64,000 nt of DNA, from the NCBI RefSeq assembly GCF_009193295.2, contig NZ_CP059973.1, positions 5,696,089 through 5,760,088 of the forward strand, given 5' to 3'. Source of the DNA: Bacteroides luhongzhouii (GTDB taxonomy: Bacteria > Bacteroidota > Bacteroidia > Bacteroidales > Bacteroidaceae). The notes beneath the pieces were generated by a model that did not search any database, was not told where the DNA came from, and was given only the letters and a program-made list of their open reading frames with translations. This document shows positions 29,024 through 37,423 of the stretch, one piece after another (position 1 is the first letter of the stretch; every line of letters starts with the position of its first letter). The position numbers and the translations under genes were made by a program.

Positions 29024-29530
29024 TTACTTTTCATCTTCGACTTTCGTCTTTAAGCCGATTTCTTCCTGTGCTCCTTCACATTCGGCTTTGGAAGAAAGAT
29101 AGAACTCTAATTTTACATCGCCGTTCTTATCTACTTGTTTGATAGTCGCAATCACCATAATTTTAGCTTTTGCCACACCATCCTTAAAACGAAGCTGTCC
29201 TTTTTCTACATCTGTCAGGTTTCCCTCTGTAGATACTTCTGTTTTCTCATAAAAGAGTTTAGTATCCACTTCACCATCATTCTCAAGTTTAAAAGTTTTC
29301 AGTTCTGCCCCATTTCCATCCAAAAGCAGAAAGGCTTTCACTTTGTCTCCCTCCTTCAAGGCCGGAAGCTCATCCCTCTGATTTGCATAATCTTTTTCAC
29401 CGGAACCGGAACTTTCACTATCCGATTCGACCTTTGCATAAAGCTTTTCTATCTTGATAACAGGACTTTCCCCGCTATCAGAACAGGCGCCTAAAAACAA
29501 TGGTAGCAACAATAATACTCTCTTTTTCAT
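29024..29530 (-). CDS. Hypothetical lipoprotein
   Basis: A 168-residue protein whose N-terminus MKKRVLLLLPLFLGAC is a clear lipoprotein signal, so it should be anchored in the outer or inner membrane. The rest is strongly charged, rich in Lys, Glu and Asp, and looks like a single beta-sandwich domain (DKVKAFLLLDGNGAELKTF, KAKIMVIATIKQVDKNGDV). No family recognised. It is convergent with pgi and has no close partner upstream. Confidence 0.65.
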   Translation of the reverse strand: MKKRVLLLLPLFLGACSDSGESPVIKIEKLYAKVESDSESSGSGEKDYANQRDELPALKEGDKVKAFLLLDGNGAELKTFKLENDGEVDTKLFYEKTEVSTEGNLTDVEKGQLRFKDGVAKAKIMVIATIKQVDKNGDVKLEFYLSSKAECEGAQEEIGLKTKVEDEK

Positions 29531-29718
29531 GCTATCGTCGAGTTTATAACGTTACAAAAATACACATATTCTTCTAAACAACAAATAATTATACAAGTAA
29601 TACGCCGCAATTCAGTAGTGCCGAACAGTCTACACGACAAGAGTTGGCAGTACATACCACATGGCAAGTAATCACTAAACTATCTTCCCGTTCTAACTTA
29701 TCTCTCGTTTTTTATCGT

Positions 29719-29726
29719 TATCTTTG
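29719..29726 (+). promoter_or_regulatory. Bacteroides -7 box
   Basis: TATCTTTG, an exact TAnnTTTG, lies 51 bases before the ATG of the duplicated-domain lipoprotein gene. The surrounding intergenic region (29531-29777) is otherwise without a recognisable gene. Confidence 0.6.
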
Positions 29727-29777
29727 CCTCGTATACAACTGTAGATTAAGCGAATCAAACTAAAAAGAACAAATAAA

Positions 29778-30587
29778 ATGACAGGAAATTTATTAAAGAA
29801 ATCCAGTGGATTCATATTATTATGTAGCATATCATTGCTAATGCTCGTAATGACCGGTTGCCAGGAAGCCAAACTCAAGACAGTGATCGGAGTAGCCAAC
29901 AAACAGTGTCCGATAGACATGGGAGCAGTCGGTACGATCACCAGCATCATCTACGACGGGAATAACGTAGTGTACACGCTGAACATGAACGAAGAGATTA
30001 CCAATATAAAGATATTGAAAGACAATCCGGAAAGCATGAAATCATCTATCACAATGATGTTTCAAAATCCGGCAGCAGATGTAAAAGAGATGCTCAAGTT
30101 GATGGCAAAATGCAATTCCGGATTACACATGATATTTGTAGGGAATAAGTCGGGCGAACAAGCGGTTTGCGAACTTACCGCTGAAGAGCTGAAAGAAGTG
30201 ATTAATACAAATGCCGACCCGGCACAAAGCGGACAAACAAAGCTTGAAGCGCAACTGAAAATGGCGAACCTGCAATTCCCGATGCAAGCCAGCGAAGAAG
30301 TCATTGTCGAAAAAATCGAGGTCATAGGCGAATCGGTTGTTTATATATGCAGTGTGGACGAAGAATTGTGTCCCATCAGCCAGATTGAAGAAAACGCAGC
30401 AGAAGTGAAAGAGGGTATTGTATCAACACTGGCAAGTCAGACCGATCCGGCCACCCAGATATTCATCAAAACCTGCGTAGATAACAATAAAAGCATAGCT
30501 TACAGATATATCGGCAAGGAATCCGGTCAGCAATACGATGTGATTATTCCTCTGTCTGATCTGAAGAAAATGCTTATAGAAAAATAA
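29778..30587 (+). CDS. Hypothetical lipoprotein with two tandem homologous domains
   Basis: A 269-residue protein with a lipoprotein signal (LMLVMTGC). Two similar halves are visible. The first (about 35-150) has VANKQCPIDMG, VVYTLNMNEE and LMAKCNSGLHMIFVG, ending in AEELKEVIN. The second (about 155-269) has MANLQFPMQAS, VVYICSVDEE and KTCVDNNKSIAYRYIG, ending in SDLKKMLIE. I recognise no named family; it looks like a periplasmic binding or stress protein built by internal duplication. It is followed 37 bases later by a HAD phosphatase gene. Confidence 0.65.
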   Translation: MTGNLLKKSSGFILLCSISLLMLVMTGCQEAKLKTVIGVANKQCPIDMGAVGTITSIIYDGNNVVYTLNMNEEITNIKILKDNPESMKSSITMMFQNPAADVKEMLKLMAKCNSGLHMIFVGNKSGEQAVCELTAEELKEVINTNADPAQSGQTKLEAQLKMANLQFPMQASEEVIVEKIEVIGESVVYICSVDEELCPISQIEENAAEVKEGIVSTLASQTDPATQIFIKTCVDNNKSIAYRYIGKESGQQYDVIIPLSDLKKMLIEK

Positions 30588-30624
30588 AATATCATCTTAA
30601 AAAGATTCTGCAACGTACCAAAGT

Positions 30625-31308
30625 ATGAAAAAGAAACTGAAAGCCGTCCTGTTTGACATGGACGGCGTACTTTTTGACTCTATGCCCTATCATTCGGAAG
30701 CCTGGCATACAGTAATGAAATCTCACGGACTCACTCTTAGCCGCGAAGAAGCATATATGCACGAAGGACGGACAGGAGCCTCCACTATTAATATTGTTTT
30801 CCAACGTGAACTGGGCAGAGAAGCTACCCAGGAAGAAATAGAAAGTATCTATCAGGAGAAAAGTGTTTTGTTCAATTCGTATCCCGAAGCAAAACGTATG
30901 CCCGGTGCATGGGAGTTGCTACAAAAAGTGAAAAAGGATGGACTGGTTCCGATGGTGGTCACTGGTTCCGGCCAACTATCCCTGCTCGAACGGTTGGAAC
31001 ACAACTATCCGGGAATGTTTCGTAAAGAATTGATGGTTACAGCGTTCGATGTAAAATATGGTAAGCCCAATCCCGAACCGTATCTGATGGCATTGAAAAA
31101 AGGCGGACTTAAAGCTGATGAAGCCATCGTAGTAGAAAATGCCCCGTTAGGAGTGGAAGCCGGACACAATGCGGGTATCTTTACAATAGCCGTAAATACA
31201 GGTCCTTTGGACGGACAAGTATTGCTGGATGCCGGAGCCGATCTGCTACTGCCATCCATGCAAGCACTAAGCGACCATTGGGATACGCTGTTTGAAAAGA
31301 ACACCTAA
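30625..31308 (+). CDS. HAD-superfamily hydrolase (beta-phosphoglucomutase-like)
   Basis: A 227-residue cytoplasmic phosphatase or mutase of HAD subfamily IA. Motif I is FDMDGVLFDSMP (nucleophile and acid/base aspartates), motif II VTGSGQ, motif III lysine in KYGKPNPEPY, and motif IV is VVENAPLGVEAG. In this group the acidic residue of motif IV is often ED; here it is EN, a small difference. Substrate cannot be read from sequence; sugar phosphates are the usual class. It lies 122 bases upstream of fkp and could serve sugar-phosphate metabolism with it. Confidence 0.85.
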   Translation: MKKKLKAVLFDMDGVLFDSMPYHSEAWHTVMKSHGLTLSREEAYMHEGRTGASTINIVFQRELGREATQEEIESIYQEKSVLFNSYPEAKRMPGAWELLQKVKKDGLVPMVVTGSGQLSLLERLEHNYPGMFRKELMVTAFDVKYGKPNPEPYLMALKKGGLKADEAIVVENAPLGVEAGHNAGIFTIAVNTGPLDGQVLLDAGADLLLPSMQALSDHWDTLFEKNT

Positions 31309-31430
31309 AAGCTGAAAAGATAATTTATTCTTCAAAACAGGAGAAAAACATTGAAAAGCAAGAATATAAATCGTATTTTTACGGGAGTTTAATTCACTTA
31401 GATTCCATCTAAGCCAACGCAGATTCTACT

Positions 31431-34283
31431 ATGCAAAAGTTATTATCCTTACCACCCAATTTGATCCATTGCTTCCACGAACTGGAAGAAGTCAACCATA
31501 CCGATTGGTTTTGTACATCAGACCCCATAGGGAGCAAACTAGGCTCCGGCGGCGGAACGACGTGGTTACTGCAGGCCTGCCATCAGGCATTCGCGCCGCA
31601 AGAATCTTTCAGCAACTGGATAGGAAATGAAAAAAGAATATTGCTCCATGCAGGCGGACAAAGCCGTCGCCTGCCCAGCTACGGACCTTCCGGCAAAATA
31701 TTGACTCCAATCCCTATCTTCAGTTGGGAAAGAGGGCAAAAACTGGGACAGAATCTATTATCATTGCAGCTCCCACTCTATGAAAGGATTATGAATCAGG
31801 CTCCGGCCGGTCTGAATACGCTGATCGCAAGCGGAGATGTATATATCCGTTCGGAAAAGCCACTTCAAGATATTCCGAATGCAGACGTAGTATGCTACGG
31901 CTTATGGGTGAATCCTTCATTGGCAACCCATCATGGTGTATTTGTTTCCGACCGGAAAAAGCCGGAGGTTCTCGACTTCATGTTACAGAAACCTTCTCTT
32001 GAAGAGTTGGAAGGATTATCGAAAACTCATCTTTTCCTGATGGACATCGGTATCTGGATTTTGAGTGACCGCGCCATCGAAGTATTGATGAAACGGTCAT
32101 TAAAAGAAGGAACCAATGATATTAATTATTATGACTTATACTCGGACTACGGCTTGGCTTTGGGAGAGCATCCCAAAACGGAAGATGAAGAAATCAATCA
32201 GTTATCCGTAGCCATATTACCTTTGCCCGGTGGAGAATTCTATCATTATGGCACAAGCCATGAACTGATTTCTTCTACTTTAGCCATACAAGACAAGGTA
32301 CGCGATCAAAGAAGGATCATGCACCGGAAAGTAAAACCGAATCCGGCTATCTTTATCCAGAACTCTATCACACAAGTTTCCCTTTCTGCAGACAATGCTA
32401 ACTTATGGATTGAGAATAGTCATGTGGGAAAAGGCTGGAAACTGGGTTCCCGCCAAATAATAACAGGAGTTCCCGAAAACCAATGGAACATCAACCTGCC
32501 GGATGGAGTCTGCATCGACATTATCCCTATTGGCGACAATGACTTTGTTGCACGTCCGTATGGATTGGATGATGTGTTCAAAGGAGCGTTGGACAAATCA
32601 ACGACTACCTATCTAAATATTCCTTTTACCCACTGGATGGAAGAAAGAGGAATCATCTGGGAGGATATAAAAGGACGCACCGATGATTTACAATCAGCAT
32701 CTATCTTCCCCAAAGTAACTTCTGTTGAAGATTTAGGCATATTAGTGCGCTGGATGACATCGGAACCCCAACTGGAAGAAGGGAAAAAACTTTGGCTGAA
32801 AGCAGAGAAACTTTCTGCCGACGAAATCTCGGCAGGCGCCAACCTCAAGCGTCTTTATGAACAGCGCAACGCTTTCCGTAAAGAGAACTGGAAAGGACTG
32901 GCGGCTAATTATGAAAAAAGCGTATTCTATCAACTTGACTTACTGGATGCCGCAAACGAATTTGTACATTTCAATTTGGATACTCCCGATATCCTGCAAG
33001 AAGATGCCGCACCCATGCTACGGATACACAACCGAATGCTTCGCGCACGCATCATGAAACTACGTGAAGACAAAGATTGCGCAAAAGAAGAACAGGCAGC
33101 CTTCCAACTACTTCGCGACGGTTTATTGGGAGTGATGAACGAACGTAAAAGTCATCCCATACTCAATGTTTATTCCGATCAGATTGTATGGGGCCGCAGC
33201 CCTGTACGTATTGATGTGGCAGGAGGATGGACGGACACTCCTCCTTACTCTCTTTATTCAGGAGGGAGTGTTGTCAATCTTGCCATCGAACTGAACGGTC
33301 AACCGCCACTACAAGTATATGTGAAACCTTGCAAGGAATATCAGATTACCCTTCGTTCCATCGACATGGGCGCAATGGAAGTGATACGAAATTACGAGGA
33401 ACTGCAAGATTACAAAAAGGTGGGTTCTCCATTTTCCATCCCGAAAGCCGCCCTTACGTTGGCAGGCTTCGCACCGGTGTTCTCTACAGAATCCTATCCT
33501 TCTTTAGCCAAACAGCTGGAAGCCTTCGGTTCAGGAATCGAAATTACCCTGTTGGCTGCTATTCCTGCCGGCTCGGGTTTAGGCACCAGTTCTATCCTGG
33601 CCTCCACCGTGCTCGGAGCAATCAATGATTTCTGCGGACTGGCTTGGGATAAGAATGATATATGTAGTTACACATTAGTACTGGAACAATTACTGACCAC
33701 AGGAGGAGGCTGGCAGGATCAATATGGAGGTGTCTTCTCCGGCATTAAGCTGCTGCAATCCGAAGCTGGTTTCGAACAGAATCCATTAGTACGCTGGTTG
33801 CCCGACCAACTCTTTGTTCATCCCGACTACCGCGACTGCCATCTGTTATATTATACAGGAATTACCCGTACTGCCAAAAGTATTCTGGCGGAAATCGTCA
33901 GTTCCATGTTCCTCAATTCCGGACCGCACCTAAGTTTGCTGACCGAAATGAAAGCCCATGCAATGGATATGAGTGAAGCTATTTTGCGCAGCAATTTCGA
34001 TAGTTTCGGTCGTTTGGTCGGCAAAACCTGGATACAAAACCAAGCATTAGATTGCGGAACCAATCCTCCGGCAGTAGCAGCCATTATCGAGAAAATCAAA
34101 GATTACACCCTGGGATACAAACTCCCCGGCGCAGGCGGCGGCGGTTATTTATATATGGTAGCCAAAGACCCTCAAGCAGCCGGACAAATCCGACGGATAC
34201 TGACAGAACAAGCTCCCAACCCACGTGCCCGTTTTGTAGAAATGACTCTTTCTGACAAAGGACTTCAGGTTTCAAGAAGCTAA
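31431..34283 (+). CDS. fkp: Bifunctional L-fucokinase / GDP-L-fucose pyrophosphorylase
   Basis: A 950-residue cytoplasmic enzyme that phosphorylates L-fucose and couples the product to GTP, giving GDP-fucose for capsule and glycoprotein fucosylation. The N-terminal half carries the guanylyltransferase: LGSGGGTTWLLQACH and RRLPSYGPSGKILTPIP. The C-terminal part (about 585-950) is a GHMP kinase: PVRIDVAGGWTDTPPYS, the ATP loop IPAGSGLGTSSILAST and the final LPGAGGGGYLYMVA. Length and order match the B. fragilis Fkp. A strong hairpin follows. Confidence 0.97.
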   Translation: MQKLLSLPPNLIHCFHELEEVNHTDWFCTSDPIGSKLGSGGGTTWLLQACHQAFAPQESFSNWIGNEKRILLHAGGQSRRLPSYGPSGKILTPIPIFSWERGQKLGQNLLSLQLPLYERIMNQAPAGLNTLIASGDVYIRSEKPLQDIPNADVVCYGLWVNPSLATHHGVFVSDRKKPEVLDFMLQKPSLEELEGLSKTHLFLMDIGIWILSDRAIEVLMKRSLKEGTNDINYYDLYSDYGLALGEHPKTEDEEINQLSVAILPLPGGEFYHYGTSHELISSTLAIQDKVRDQRRIMHRKVKPNPAIFIQNSITQVSLSADNANLWIENSHVGKGWKLGSRQIITGVPENQWNINLPDGVCIDIIPIGDNDFVARPYGLDDVFKGALDKSTTTYLNIPFTHWMEERGIIWEDIKGRTDDLQSASIFPKVTSVEDLGILVRWMTSEPQLEEGKKLWLKAEKLSADEISAGANLKRLYEQRNAFRKENWKGLAANYEKSVFYQLDLLDAANEFVHFNLDTPDILQEDAAPMLRIHNRMLRARIMKLREDKDCAKEEQAAFQLLRDGLLGVMNERKSHPILNVYSDQIVWGRSPVRIDVAGGWTDTPPYSLYSGGSVVNLAIELNGQPPLQVYVKPCKEYQITLRSIDMGAMEVIRNYEELQDYKKVGSPFSIPKAALTLAGFAPVFSTESYPSLAKQLEAFGSGIEITLLAAIPAGSGLGTSSILASTVLGAINDFCGLAWDKNDICSYTLVLEQLLTTGGGWQDQYGGVFSGIKLLQSEAGFEQNPLVRWLPDQLFVHPDYRDCHLLYYTGITRTAKSILAEIVSSMFLNSGPHLSLLTEMKAHAMDMSEAILRSNFDSFGRLVGKTWIQNQALDCGTNPPAVAAIIEKIKDYTLGYKLPGAGGGGYLYMVAKDPQAAGQIRRILTEQAPNPRARFVEMTLSDKGLQVSRS

Positions 34284-34336
34284 AGAAGAGGCATTGTCAG
34301 ATTACCGGTCAATCTCATCCGGAGCCACAAAAAAAC

Positions 34337-34371
34337 AAGCTTGGACAAATTCAAACGAAATGTCCAAGCTT
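34337..34371. terminator. Bidirectional terminator between fkp and the small membrane-protein gene
   Basis: AAGCTTGGACA and its exact reverse complement form an 11-bp stem with a 13-base loop. A-rich sequence lies before it and T-rich after it, so it can end transcription from both sides. Confidence 0.8.
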
Positions 34372-34399
34372 CAATTTTTCAATGCCATAATGATCTGTT

Positions 34400-34510
34400 T
34401 TACATGTTGAGACTTGAAATAACTGTAAAGTAAATCACAATAATGATAAAACCAATAGCTCCAATAATCAGCGCTACACTAGCCCATTTCTTTTTTCTAG
34501 CTTCTTCCAT
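34400..34510 (-). CDS. 36-residue single-span membrane protein
   Basis: A short frame starting MEEARKKKWASVALII: a charged, Lys-rich head of about 8 residues, then one hydrophobic segment (about residues 9-31, rich in Ile, Val, Ala, Gly) and the tail SSLNM before TAA. This pattern fits a small inner-membrane protein with the N-terminus inside. It is placed just before the fkp terminator in convergent orientation. The stretch 34511-34830 upstream of it holds only AT-rich DNA and the promoter of the + strand lipoprotein gene. Function unknown; the coding call rests on the membrane pattern. Confidence 0.6.
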   Translation of the reverse strand: MEEARKKKWASVALIIGAIGFIIIVIYFTVISSLNM

Positions 34511-34752
34511 TCTAATTTATATTTATGGGATTAATATAATTTATCGTCAGATATCTACTTCCGGAAAGCTATAAATACACTATATCAACATCATTTTTTT
34601 ACTTCTTCATCGTTACAAAGTTAGTATTTTCCACGAGTATTTAATCACCTAAAACAACTTTTCATTCTCTTTAGATTAATTTATACAACTACAAATAACG
34701 ACATGGAACACAAGATTTTATCTATTACTGTTTTTATATCATGTGAAAATTG

Positions 34753-34760
34753 TACATTTG
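34753..34760 (+). promoter_or_regulatory. Bacteroides -7 box
   Basis: TACATTTG matches TAnnTTTG and lies 70 bases before the small lipoprotein ATG. Confidence 0.55.
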
Positions 34761-34830
34761 CATAATTGACAATTTTGATTAAACACATTCAGACTAGGAA
34801 AAAGAATCAAAAACCAATAAAAATACAAAG

Positions 34831-35247
34831 ATGAAATTACTTAAATTATTATCCGTTGTTTTGTTGTTTGCCTGCAATGACGACTCCAAAGACACTCCGA
34901 CTACCGGAGAGCCCAAACAAATTGTTGTAGAAATGGACGCTGCTGCCTCCAATATGACAGATGTTTCCGGCACATATACATTGGAAGCCAATAAAGAATA
35001 CTGTGTTCGGGAAGATGGAAAATACAAAATATTATTAGTAAAAAGCGTCTATATAGATAAAGAAGGAAAAGAGAAGGATATTCTTACTTACGGTATTCTT
35101 GACGTAGCAAAGAACGAATATCACTATTATACAGAAAAAATTGATGTAGCCAAAAGATTGGAAAGAAACTGGAATTTCTATGATGATAACAACCCGGATA
35201 ACGCTGACAAGCAGCTAGTTTGCACTTCCCATCCGAAAGAAGAATAA
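34831..35247 (+). CDS. Hypothetical small lipoprotein
   Basis: A 138-residue protein with a lipoprotein-type N-terminus (MKLLKLLSVVLLFAC). The mature part has a beta-rich middle (GTYTLEANKEYCVREDGKYKILL, VYIDKEGKEKDILTYGI) and ends with a cysteine-containing charged tail. No family recognised. It stands alone with its own promoter and a strong terminator. Confidence 0.65.
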   Translation: MKLLKLLSVVLLFACNDDSKDTPTTGEPKQIVVEMDAAASNMTDVSGTYTLEANKEYCVREDGKYKILLVKSVYIDKEGKEKDILTYGILDVAKNEYHYYTEKIDVAKRLERNWNFYDDNNPDNADKQLVCTSHPKEE

Positions 35248-35259
35248 ATAGATAATAAA

Positions 35260-35298
35260 AAAACCGCAATTACTCTCTCTGCCAGTAATTGCGGTTTT
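35260..35298. terminator. Strong hairpin terminator
   Basis: A perfect 15-bp stem (AAAACCGCAATTACT and its complement) with a 9-base loop. It ends the lipoprotein transcript on + and follows the tRNA gene on the - strand. Confidence 0.85.
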
Positions 35299-35304
35299 CA
35301 TCTG

Positions 35305-35377
35305 TGACCCCGGTGCGATTCAAACGCACGACCTTCAGAACCGGAATCTGACGCTCTATTCACTAAGCTACGGGGCC
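35305..35377 (-). tRNA. tRNA-Arg (anticodon CCG)
   Basis: The minus strand folds into a cloverleaf of 73 bases. The acceptor stem GGCCCCG pairs with CGGGGTC (one G-U). The anticodon arm TCAGA-TTCCGGT-TCTGA gives anticodon CCG, which reads the arginine codon CGG. The T-arm loop contains TTTGAATC. The 3' CCA is not encoded, as is common in Bacteroides. Confidence 0.93.
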
Positions 35378-35565
35378 ATTCTTTCTAAATGCGAGGACAA
35401 AAGTATAAAAAATCTTCTCATCTTCCTAATGATTCTTCTTTTTTTATAGTTCTTAAGGTACTTCCCCATGTTAGAACACTGTTATTTTGAAATGCTTTAG
35501 AGCATTTACTTTATCAAATTGACAATCTTTTAGAGAATATCCATTACATATATCAATTTTATTCC

Positions 35566-35573
35566 TATCTTTG
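35566..35573 (+). promoter_or_regulatory. Bacteroides -7 box for asnA
   Basis: TATCTTTG matches TAnnTTTG, 26 bases before the asnA start codon. Confidence 0.6.
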
Positions 35574-35598
35574 CCGACAATTAACATTTAACAGACCT

Positions 35599-36636
35599 AT
35601 GAGTTACTTGATAAAACCAAAGAACTATAAGCCATTACTCGACCTCAAACAGACCGAGCTGGGAATCAAGCAAATAAAAGAGTTCTTCCAATTAAACTTG
35701 TCATCCGAACTACGCCTTAGACGTGTGACTGCCCCCCTTTTCGTATTGAAAGGAATGGGTATCAATGACGATTTGAACGGAATAGAACGCCCCGTTTCTT
35801 TCCCTATTAAAGATCTGGGCGATGCACAAGCCGAAGTGGTTCATTCATTGGCTAAATGGAAAAGGTTAACCTTAGCTGACTATCATATCGAACCCGGATA
35901 TGGTATTTATACGGATATGAATGCAATCCGTTCAGACGAAGAACTGGGCAACCTGCATTCTCTCTACGTAGACCAATGGGACTGGGAACGTGTCATCACC
36001 AATGAAGACCGGAACGTAAACTTCTTGAAAGAGATCGTCAACCGTATCTACGCGGCTATGATCCGTACAGAATATATGGTATACGAAATGTATCCGCAAA
36101 TCAAGCCGTGCCTGCCACAAAAGCTACATTTCATCCATTCAGAGGAATTACGCCAACTTTATCCGAATCTGGAACCCAAATGCCGCGAACACGCCATCTG
36201 CCAGAAATACGGGGCTGTGTTTATCATAGGGATAGGCTGCAAACTTAGCGACGGCAAGAAGCACGACGGACGCGCACCGGACTATGACGACTACACGAGC
36301 AAAGGATTGAACAACTTGCCCGGACTAAACGGTGACCTCCTTCTGTGGGACAATGTATTGCAACGCTCCATCGAATTGTCATCTATGGGAATCCGCGTTG
36401 ACAAAGAAGCCTTGCAACTTCAGTTGAAAGAAGAAAAAGAAGAAAAAAGACTGGAACTCTATTTCCACAAGCGATTGATGAATGACACCCTTCCACTATC
36501 CATCGGAGGAGGTATCGGACAATCCCGCTTGTGTATGTTCTACCTTCGCAAAGCTCACATCGGAGAAATACAAGCCAGCATCTGGCCTGAAGATATGCGC
36601 AAAGAATGTGAAGAACTTGATATACACCTTATATAA
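35599..36636 (+). CDS. asnA: Aspartate-ammonia ligase (asparagine synthetase A)
   Basis: A 345-residue cytoplasmic enzyme that makes asparagine from aspartate, ammonia and ATP. It is related to class II aminoacyl-tRNA synthetases. Blocks typical of AsnA include ERPVSFPIKDLGDAQAEVVHSLAKWKR split over about residues 60-90, LHSLYVDQWDWERVI, and the C-terminal motif-3-like SIGGGIGQSRLCMFYL. Length matches the family. It is followed only 6 bases later by ung. Confidence 0.96.
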   Translation: MSYLIKPKNYKPLLDLKQTELGIKQIKEFFQLNLSSELRLRRVTAPLFVLKGMGINDDLNGIERPVSFPIKDLGDAQAEVVHSLAKWKRLTLADYHIEPGYGIYTDMNAIRSDEELGNLHSLYVDQWDWERVITNEDRNVNFLKEIVNRIYAAMIRTEYMVYEMYPQIKPCLPQKLHFIHSEELRQLYPNLEPKCREHAICQKYGAVFIIGIGCKLSDGKKHDGRAPDYDDYTSKGLNNLPGLNGDLLLWDNVLQRSIELSSMGIRVDKEALQLQLKEEKEEKRLELYFHKRLMNDTLPLSIGGGIGQSRLCMFYLRKAHIGEIQASIWPEDMRKECEELDIHLI

Positions 36637-36642
36637 CAAACT

Positions 36643-37305
36643 ATGAACGTACAGATTGAAGAAAGCTGGAAAGCACATTTAAAACCCGAATTCGACAAAG
36701 ACTATTTTCGCACACTGACCGATTTCGTCAAAAGTGAATATAGCCAGTATCAGATCTTCCCTCCGGGAAAACTGATCTTCAATGCTTTCAACCTTTGTCC
36801 TTTCGACAAAGTGAAAGTTGTAATTATAGGACAAGATCCTTACCATGGACCGGGACAAGCACATGGTCTCTGTTTCTCTGTAAACGATGGAGTGCCTTTT
36901 CCCCCTTCATTAGTGAACATATTCAAAGAAATCAAAGCCGACATCGGTTCAGATGCCCCGACCACGGGAAACCTGACTCGCTGGGCAGAACAAGGAGTAT
37001 TATTACTCAACGCAACTCTGACCGTACGTGCCCACCAGGCAGGTTCACATCAGAATCGTGGCTGGGAAGCATTTACCGATGCTGCAATCCGTTCCCTGGC
37101 AGAAGAAAAAGAAAACCTGGTATTTATCTTATGGGGATCATACGCTCAAAAGAAAGGAGCGTTTATCGACCGCAATAAACATCTGGTACTCACTTCCGCC
37201 CATCCTTCTCCTCTTTCAGCTTACAACGGCTTCTTCGGAAATAAACATTTCAGCCGTACAAACGATTACCTGAAAGCACATGGAAAAACAGAAATCGCAT
37301 GGTAG
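36643..37305 (+). CDS. ung: Uracil-DNA glycosylase, family 1
   Basis: A 220-residue DNA repair enzyme that removes uracil from DNA. The water-activating motif [18 protein letters not shown] and the DNA-intercalating motif [11 protein letters not shown] are both intact; [16 protein letters not shown] is the uracil-binding asparagine region. Length is normal. It forms an operon with asnA and ends at the palindrome below. Confidence 0.97.
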   Translation: MNVQIEESWKAHLKPEFDKDYFRTLTDFVKSEYSQYQIFPPGKLIFNAFNLCPFDKVKVVIIGQDPYHGPGQAHGLCFSVNDGVPFPPSLVNIFKEIKADIGSDAPTTGNLTRWAEQGVLLLNATLTVRAHQAGSHQNRGWEAFTDAAIRSLAEEKENLVFILWGSYAQKKGAFIDRNKHLVLTSAHPSPLSAYNGFFGNKHFSRTNDYLKAHGKTEIAW

Positions 37306-37333
37306 ATAGATAATAAACAACGAACGAAAAGCA

Positions 37334-37386
37334 ATGAGCGGTGAACAATATATGCATTAAGATTGCATAAGTTGTTCACCGCTCAT
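37334..37386. terminator. Palindromic terminator after ung (repeat-family member)
   Basis: ATGAGCGGTGAACAA (37334-37348) pairs exactly with 37372-37386, and an inner TATGCA/TGCATA stem (37351-37356 with 37364-37369) extends it. It lies between convergent ung and lptD. The core word CGGTGAACAA and a neighbouring AAACTATAAAC are shared with the pgi palindrome. Confidence 0.75.
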
Positions 37387-37423
37387 CGTTTTCCGTTTAT
37401 AGTTTATTGCGTTTACCGCTTTA

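Noticed and set aside
35305..35377. tRNA gene as the element's attachment site
   Set aside because: The tRNA-Arg is 15 kb away from the element and intact without a displaced copy; the junctions match the BASS gene instead.
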